Assembly: GCF_963583255.1 (NCBI RefSeq)
Contig: NC_084803.1
Location: 16,751,428-16,815,427, forward strand
Direction: 5' to 3'
Source of the DNA: Pyrus communis
Taxonomy: Eukaryota; Streptophyta; Magnoliopsida; Rosales; Rosaceae
Length of the DNA: 64,000 nt
A model generated the notes under the pieces. The model ran no database searches. It was not told the origin of the DNA and worked only from the letters and a program-made list of their open reading frames with translations. How positions within the stretch are numbered: the stretch's first letter is position 1; the number at the start of each line of letters is the position of its first letter. Positions 57,585 to 64,000 of the stretch are shown here, one piece after another. The translations under genes and the position numbers were made by a program.

Positions 57585-57722
57585 TATTCTTACACCTGCC
57601 ACAAAGTCATGCTTGACATTCTGACGCTAGGTGGGTCAGACTGGAGCGTGGTATTCTTACACCTGCCACAAACTTCTCATGCTTGACATTCTTACACCTG
57701 CCACAAAGTCATGCTTGACTTT
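57585..57722. repeat. Short tandem repeats of CTTACACCTGCCACAAAG units
   Basis: TTCTTACACCTGCCACAAA..TCATGCTTGACATTC occurs three times, with GAGCGTGGTATTC preceding two of them. Confidence 0.9.
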
Positions 57723-58575
57723 CTTCGATGTCAGACTGAGAAGTTTCTAAGAACTCGATCAAACTCCATAGCTTCTTAATTTTCTTTGCTTGTGTCTCAC
57801 ATCCAACTTGGAGATCAACTCGTATTTGAAGTGAAATCATAAAAGAAAAGGTTGTGGTCGTGAGTCTCCACATGACGTGACAACTACTATAGTTACGGCA
57901 ATTACTAGAGTGTCTTTGTTTTAGTAAAGTAAATAAATAATAAAAAGGGAATTGTGGATTCTTGCACAATACATTTTTATGTATGTTATGACTTATGTAG
58001 TTTCGAGCCACATCCAGTATTGATGAAGGTTCTCAGCTCATATATCAATTGAATGGCGAAAAACAAGAGCTATTAGCTCTAATACCACTATTAGAAATAT
58101 ATGAATATGCAACATATATAAATACTCAAGATTTAGGGATTATACTTAGTAGAAAAACCTTATGTCAAACAACCTTCTTGTTCTTACGACCGTCTCGAGC
58201 GAGGAACCACGAACACGCATGAATTTGGGCTTTCGTGTACAAATTTGAGACATAGGGCGGTGAGTTGGTTACTTGGAATTGCTTCTAAGAGTTTCCTCTC
58301 AAGTCTCCCCCTCCATCTTGGTGAACCGAGTGTTTGGGAGGGTTTTGTGAGTGAGGAGGAAATTCCTTAAGACCTCTATTATAGTGGTCTAGCTAGGGTT
58401 TAGGGTGAAGGCTTGGATGCTAAGGCAAGCCCATAATACCAAGCATATTCCTTGCATTTTAATTATAACAAATAATTAAAGATGTTATCATAATCCATCT
58501 CCTATTTGGTGGATTATGTTTATTTATAATCTAAATAAATAAAACCAACAGTTTCTACCTAACCATTCATCCCTT

Positions 58576-61046
58576 CTAATGGCCCTTGCCCTCTTCCACA
58601 TCCGAGCATTTCTTATCCGCGCAAAAGATCTTCCGAATCTGATTGAGCTTGTGAGACTGTTCAGCAATCACATTTGCTGTTGAGGGACTCTGACTCAGAA
58701 CTATGTCGTATCCATCACGGAAAGAGTCCATGCCTTCAGTGAGAAGTTGCCAGAATAGTCCCCCGGCAGCTGCTCCTCCTCTTTTCGCCGAAAAGTATAT
58801 CTTGGAGTACACGGTGTTGAAGAGCAAGTCTCTTTGGTAGGTGCTGAAACCGGGATCTTTCCATGACTTCCCAAACTCCGCGATGAATATCGGCTTTTGA
58901 AGAATGTTCTGTGCATCTTGGATGTGGGTATTGAGCCAGTTGTTCGAGAAAGCGAGCTGATGTTGATCATTAGAGCTACCCAACCTGCTCAAGCAAAAAC
59001 CGGTATAAGTACACCGCTAAGAAAGTTGACATGATCCTGCAAGTTAAGGAATGTTTACCATTGATCAGGATAAGAATGAACTGTTGTGAAATCGATCCCA
59101 GGAATCCGATTATTCGCAATAAAGTCTGTTCCAATATTATAACCAGGATTGAGACTCATCCTTTGAGGTATTGCTTGTCCATAAAATCCCTCTAGACCAA
59201 CTTCCAATAAGTGGTTTCTATCTATTGACTTCACATGTGAAGCCATTTCCATTATCCAAGCCTGTTAGTATGAACACCAATTAGTAAAAATCTGACATGA
59301 AAAGAAAAAATCCATCTTAAATTAGCAATGCACAACACATAAAAATGGTAGCTGCAATTTTGGTAATTAGCATATTATCCATCTATGCTTTGCTAGTTAG
59401 CATTTATTTTGATTCTCGAGGAGAAAAACTTGTGCAGGGGCACCACCACCACTCCATTTATAAGGCAGCTCTCACAAAAGCATGGGACTCCCTGTATTTT
59501 AGTCTCACCTAACTTCACATTCGTCCCACCCGATGTGAAAGTTATCCTAGTCAGGCAGCCTTATCCTCTATAAGAGCTATGATTAGTTTATATTTTTGCT
59601 TTTCCTGAAACTTGGTTTAAGAAAGATGAAATTTGATAGTCAGTAGCTTGTTTTTTTAACCTGAATAGTCCTTCCTGAAGGATCTGATGAGCATCTAGGC
59701 TCATTAATAAGTTCCCAGGCCATAATTGTTGGGTCATCTTTGTAATGAACTCCAGTGTAGGTGTTATATCTGTTAACAACAGCCTGAAAAAAAAAAAATG
59801 GATCAAAATTAGAAATGAAGATCATGCATATTCATAAACAGAAAAGGCTCGTTGCATACTCTCAAGGATCGTTGTGCCTAGGATTGGATTTGGATTGGAT
59901 AATATATTTATACCCAAGGTATGTTGAGTAACTCGTATCTTCAACTTACGTGGGATTTTATTAGTTATCCAATCCAATCATAGAGACTAAATGAGTTCTT
60001 ATTGCTTTCACTTACGGTTACATGGTTCTTGTAGTAACCCTTCACAACAGGGTTCCTGAAGAAATCATCATCAGATGTGAAGTTCTGCCCTTTCCTTCTT
60101 GCCCAATTCACATACTGTTTTCTTCCTCCAAAGCTCTCATAGTTGTTTACCAAGCTTAATATCAGCTTAATCCCATATCTTCTGGCCTCAGCTATCACAA
60201 AATCCAACCCCTTCAAACCAAAACCCGAAGGAAAACATTTACGAAACCCACCATTAGTGCAAACTTCAAAAATCTTTTGCGCCCGTGGTGGCTAAGATTG
60301 GATTAGATAACTCAGCAAATTCAAAGTATGTTGAAAGAAGAAATGGCCTAGGATTAGATGGATGATGGATCACTTGTGAATGAAACTCATCTCATTCAAT
60401 CCACACAAAATGGTAGGATCAACGCCTTGTAGTTATAAATTAATCCATCTAATTCTTTCATTTGGGACAAACTTTGATAGTTGGCCTTCATTTCTTACTT
60501 CAGCATACCTTGAGGCCTTGTTTGGTAACTATGAGTGAATTGGAATTGGTAACTCACTGTATGCATACTTCAATATAGTGCATTATCCATTCCAATCCAA
60601 TTGTAAAGACCAAACGAGGCCTAGTTCAGTGAATTATCCAATCCAATCATAGGCGTCGAGAGTGACAGATAGGAAAAACAAAGAGTAAAGCAGACCAAGT
60701 ATGAGAGAGGAACCTTAAACATTTGCTCGTTGTAGGAGCCAGGGGAGAACTGAAGAGGCCTGTAACCTCCATCACTGAAAGCCCAAGTTCTAGCCACGGT
60801 GAGTCCGTGGCTAGTTGCTTCGCGGAAAGCAGACGAGACTTTGTGCCTCTGAGATGGGTCAGAAGCCACATACATGAGCCAGTAGCCATTGAAGCCGTTT
60901 GCATAGTAAGGGCTGCCGTTGAGAAGAAAATGCACTCCCCTTACTCTGATGAAATCATCACCTGCTGCTGAAACATGGATGGGACTAATAAAACATTGTT
61001 GGTGTATTATAATTGCTAAAAGAAGAGCAATAGAAGGATGCTTCAT
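58576..61046 (-). CDS. MAN: Mannan endo-1,4-beta-mannosidase (GH5)
   Basis: Five exons on the minus strand, 61046-60714, 60210-60016, 59783-59661, 59261-59059 and 58984-58576, all GT-AG with matching phases, give 420 residues. The N-terminal 27 or so residues are a hydrophobic signal peptide, so the product is secreted to the cell wall. There it cuts beta-1,4 links in mannans and glucomannans, as in seed germination, fruit softening and wall remodelling. The GH5 acid/base Glu is in WELINEPR (Glu204) and the nucleophile Glu in [10 protein letters not shown] (Glu321); HSYPDQW supplies the conserved His-Tyr region. Length is normal. Introns 1 and 2 hold MITEs. Alternative acceptor choice at exon 5 (58990 versus 58985) was settled by keeping the Trp codon and phase. 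Confidence 0.94.
59876..59990. mobile_element. MITE in intron 2 of the mannanase gene
   Basis: The ends are inverted repeats: CCTAGGATTGGATTTGGATTGGATAA on the left, TTATCCAATCCAATCATAG on the right. About 115 bp, non-coding. Confidence 0.75.
60288..60655. mobile_element. Nested MITEs in intron 1 of the mannanase gene
   Basis: The outer element has ends CTAAGATTGGATTAGATAA (60291) and TTATCCAATCCAATCATAG (about 60634-60652), like the element in intron 2. It is expanded by an inserted element at 60513-60622 (next entry) and by an additional related segment around 60345-60425. Confidence 0.65.
60513..60622. mobile_element. 110-bp MITE inserted in the outer MITE (GGCCTYGTTTGGT ends)
   Basis: The left end AGGCCTTGTTTGGT and inverted right end AGGCCTCGTTTGGT match at 13 of 14 bases. 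The ends resemble those of the larger element at 11374-12275. No coding capacity. Confidence 0.8.
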
Positions 61047-61116
61047 CTTCTCTAAAATGTAGATGTAATGTTATTGCAGTTGGATAAAAAGCTTGGAGGT
61101 GAATTTGGTTGTCTTG

Positions 61117-61125
61117 TTTTATAAT
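61117..61125 (-). promoter_or_regulatory. Candidate TATA box of the mannanase gene
   Basis: On the minus strand it reads ATTATAAAACAAG, about 75 bp upstream of the start codon, giving a leader of roughly 40 bases. Plausible but unproven. Confidence 0.4.
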
Positions 61126-61129
61126 TGCA

Positions 61130-62591
61130 AATGTGCAAATAAATAGAGAAGAAGGAAACTAGTAATCCATGCAGCAGAGCAGCGGAACCGCCGAATTTTG
61201 TAGGTAGACGCCAAATAAATTTTAGTACCGTAGTCAAACACTCAGCTACCTGTTCCTGTTCCAACAATGCAGAAAATATTATGGTTCCAAATTTATTTGC
61301 TAGATTTATGTCCATGGAAACTTCAATGGCAAACATGTGGAGTTCATTGAAAGACTAAGTTTGAAAACGTTTTCAAAGTAATATTAAAGGCAAGGCTTAA
61401 TCGTAACCATGACTCATGGACGATACCACGAGTTGCATTTTCGTTCCTGTATTCAAGTATAAGATTTAGTAATCCTCAAACTAGTATGATCTCAGAAACA
61501 CCAGTAATACTAGTATGGTTACAAGTTACAATACAAGAAACAAGTACAGTATTGCTGAAAAGTTCCGTTCTTTTTCTCTACTACATTTGGAGATCAATTC
61601 GTGGTTTGTATACAACTTACTAAACAGAACAAAAGACACCAATTCTTAATTTATATATGACTTACTATCTATTCAATGTCTTCTCATTTTCGTTGTTTAT
61701 GAAAATTTGAAACCAACACCCATTCGAGCATTTTTTTTATTTTAATTTGTTTTAAGGTTTTAACTTTTTATGTTTCCTTATCTACCCACCAGGGCCACCA
61801 CACGCATTATCATTTTCTAGGTAAGTTTTTCGCACAACATTTATATCTTTTTGACTCTTTGGCTTCTTTTATTTTGTCAAAATTTGACTCTTTGACTTTG
61901 ACCTACATTAAATTGGCGCCATCTGCGGGTATTGACATGATGGTGACACGTGGCAAGTCAAAGTCCTGTCTGACTATCACTTAAAGTGACGATGCCTCCC
62001 ACCATTCAACTGCCTCAAACATCCCACGTTATGGGAAGCTTACCTACACTTCTGGGATGGCATTGCAACGCAAATGGCATCACTTCTGGGATGGCATTGC
62101 AACGCAAATGGCATCGTGGGAGTGTAGGGTTTAACACTTGCCCTTTCATATTATTAAATCGAAATGCCACAATGGCACACTAACTGCATACGGAATATAT
62201 GCCACGTTCGTTCTGGGCCATTGTGCATATGTTTGAACAGTGACATGCATCTCTACAAAGCCTGGGATGCAAGATTAGAGGGCTTACTGAGCCCACATGT
62301 GTGTGTGTGAGACAGAGAGAGAGAGAGAAAGAGAGACTGAAGGGGGTTCTACAAGTAACAAAATCTTTGGCTTTGGGAAAATGCCATTGCTTTACAGCCT
62401 TACAGGAATGCTTGAGACTATCTTCCCAATGAGATTACAATATACCCTACTCCATATAACAAAAAGAAACGGGAGGCATCTACGTTAATCAACGACATCA
62501 AAATCATCTCAGAGATAACATACGATTTTGTGGCAAAATGATACGGCCATCGTCACGTGTGTACTCCAATGGATACGGATTGGCCCTGACA
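61130..62591. other. Intergenic DNA between mannanase promoter and ERA gene 3' end
   Basis: No gene recognised. It includes an exact 34-bp tandem duplication (62047-62080 and 62081-62114) and a (GT)n(GA)n tract near 62297-62335. The last 100-300 bases should be the ERA gene's 3' UTR. Confidence 0.45.
62047..62114. repeat. Exact 34-bp tandem duplication
   Basis: Two identical adjacent units beginning CACTTCTGGGATGGCATTGC. Confidence 0.97.
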
Positions 62592-64000
62592 TCATAATGT
62601 TTGAATTTGACCCCCATAGCCATAATTCTTCAAAAGCACTTCGTCTTGCCGCCAATTCTCTTTAACCTTCACTACAACCTGTTTAAAGCATGAATAATAG
62701 TCCTGTAAGGTGGATATTTCCTATATAAGACATGACGAAAAATGTAAAAGTGAGGAGATAATGCAGCAGCTGAACTGCCCACGGTGACAATGCTATAAGT
62801 GCAGGACAATGGCCAATTAAAGGATAAAGTTAACATAGTTTGTGCACAAAGATTGTTCATGGTATAACTTGGCACCTCTAGGAAGACTTTCTTCTGCAAG
62901 AAATTTTCTATGTCGAGCCGCGCAGCTGTTGCAAGTAGTTTCAGAGCTCTCCCTTCCTACGAAATTATTCAGGACACAAAATCAGCGGACAAGCTATCTC
63001 TTCGTACAGTGATGGCACATGAAAGCTCTGTGGCTTTGTGTGATACATGCCTTTACACCCCATATTAAATCTTTGATCAAGAAAATAAAAGATAAATTAA
63101 TTTGAATATAATTTGCACGTCCTTTTGCAAGCATTTGCACTTGAAAATTTCATCTTCCAGCTTATTATTTCATAATAGCTAAAAAAAAGTAGACACAGTA
63201 TTGCAACTGAAGATTACTTACTTTTCCAATAACAATGATCTTCTGTGAGTTTTTTTCAACGACAATTTCCACTTGTATAAAGTCTTTTGCCGTTGGCCTA
63301 GTTTTGTAGCTCACGACATTCACCTGGAGAAAAGAAACTATAAATATTATCATTTTATTCTGTTTCTTTCTAGGGATTGGATACCATTCCTCACAAGCCA
63401 AACCTTTTGAGCTTCTATACTACATACCTGACATGAATAAGGAATCTCTTTGCGGTACTGCATAAAGATCTTTTCTCGAACAATTTCAGATACAAAGAAT
63501 CTTTCTGGGTGCTCACTGACAATGTCCTAAGGACTCATAGAGAATAAAGATAAGTATTTCCATACATGAAAATAGCACTTGTGGATATTCTTGACGTCTA
63601 AATATCCACTTTGAATAAGCATACGGAAGATGGATTTTTACTCCTGCTTAAAAGGAACTAACTTTCAAAAGTTCTACACTGATATAGTTTTCTTCTTTGC
63701 GATGGAAAGCATTGTGAAACTAATGCCAGAAAACCTACAACTGAAGCTATTTTCTTTTATTAATTCTATGTTCCCTTAGAATGTGAGGTCTGATTGTATG
63801 GATAGTCTTATGACATTCATAACCATTGTGCAATTTCGACACGACTCCTGATGATTGGGATAAGGCAAGAATAGAACATTCGCAGCCATAAAATAGGAAC
63901 ACCATTAAGAAATTCCGTTTGAAAAGAAAGGAAAGGCAACCATGAGTCTATAACATGAAATTCCAAGTACCTTCGGATAATATGCTGGCCCAAAAGGAAG
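62592..64000 (-). CDS. ERA: ERA-like GTPase, chloroplast type, C-terminal exons (partial)
   Basis: Five minus-strand exons: 64000-63971 (cut by the window end), 63526-63428, 63323-63222, 62956-62876 and 62678-62592. All junctions are GT-AG in phase 0 and give the last 132 residues. They read GPAYYPK, then [42 protein letters not shown] with EGRALK, and end [18 protein letters not shown]. This is the type II KH domain and tail of Era, whose GTPase domain lies outside the window. Era binds the 3' end of 16S-type rRNA and aids small-subunit assembly; plant homologues of this type act in plastids or mitochondria. VIGKEGRALK is the KH nucleic-acid-binding loop. Family assignment is strong; the plastid location is inferred from the closest relatives I recall. 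Confidence 0.92.

Larger units (their letters stand above)
55660..58550 (-). mobile_element. Non-autonomous Copia-like LTR retrotransposon with both LTRs, about 2.9 kb
   Basis: Direct repeats are found at about 55660-56087 and 58088-58550 (for example the shared TTTCGTGTACA..TTTG.GACA.AGGG and AAAGATGTTATCATAATCCATCTC). On the minus strand the right copy begins TGTTGGTTTTATTTATTTAG and the left copy TGTTAGTTTTATTTATTTAG. A primer-binding site TGGTATTAGAGC is at 58075-58086 next to the right (5') LTR. A polypurine GAGTGGGAGA abuts the left (3') LTR at 56088-56097. The 2-kb interior has no recognisable gag or pol. The LTRs differ clearly in sequence and length, so the insertion is not recent. 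The outer left end is blurred by an expanded microsatellite. Confidence 0.82.

Noticed and set aside
57709..58011. 100-codon open frame in the interior of the non-autonomous LTR element
   Set aside because: Position near the primer-binding site suggested gag, but no gag motif or zinc knuckle can be seen.
1..64000. CRISPR arrays, bacterial operons or phage genes
   Set aside because: Introns, plant transposons and plastid-targeted proteins show plant nuclear DNA; regularly spaced repeats here are satellites or minisatellites.

Overview
This is AT-rich, intron-containing plant nuclear DNA. Gene structures (GT-AG introns, chloroplast-targeted proteins, PPR, SABATH and DUF4408 families) and the transposon set (Cassandra LTRs carrying 5S-rRNA-like sequence, a CACTA element, Copia, tRNA-type SINEs, many MITEs) are those of a dicot. 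Several repeats resemble families I associate with apple and pear, so a Rosaceae (Maleae) genome is my best guess; this rests on recognition, not on a search.

Layout. 1-3.4 kb: intergenic DNA with a Cassandra solo LTR and a minisatellite. 3.4-5.3 kb: an intact four-exon SABATH methyltransferase gene (+). 5.3-13.7 kb: repeats, including a 596-bp solo LTR, a second Cassandra solo LTR and a 0.9-kb TIR element. 13.7-14.5 kb: an intact single-exon DUF4408 membrane protein gene (-) with a TATA box. 15-19.7 kb: simple repeats, a LINE-type RNase H remnant, a SINE and a MITE. 19.7-31.3 kb: a nested retrotransposon cluster in which two broken halves of one Copia family lie in divergent orientation, with a roughly 2-kb repeat and two long solo LTRs inserted in them. 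31.4-32.5 kb: an approximately 1-kb near-perfect palindrome. 33-40.2 kb: MITEs, tandem repeats and another long solo LTR. 40.4-44.7 kb: a complete CACTA element with 3-bp target duplication that carries a captured two-exon GNAT acetyltransferase fragment and a 350-bp satellite. 45-49.5 kb: minisatellites, a palindromic MITE, a SINE and a possible gene fragment. 49.5-52 kb: an intact chloroplast lipid phosphate phosphatase gene (+). 52.7-54.6 kb: a PPR pseudogene (-). 55.7-58.55 kb: a non-autonomous LTR element. 58.6-61.05 kb: an intact five-exon endo-beta-mannanase gene (-) with MITEs in its introns. 62.6-64 kb: the 3' exons of a chloroplast-type ERA GTPase gene (-), cut by the window end.

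The genes do not form a pathway; this is an ordinary mixed euchromatic interval heavily loaded with transposons. Six solo LTRs with intact 5-bp target duplications against no complete autonomous LTR element indicate active LTR-LTR recombination. The most notable object is the CACTA element: its captured GNAT sequence still splices to one continuous 218-codon frame, but the glycines of the acetyl-CoA loop are lost.
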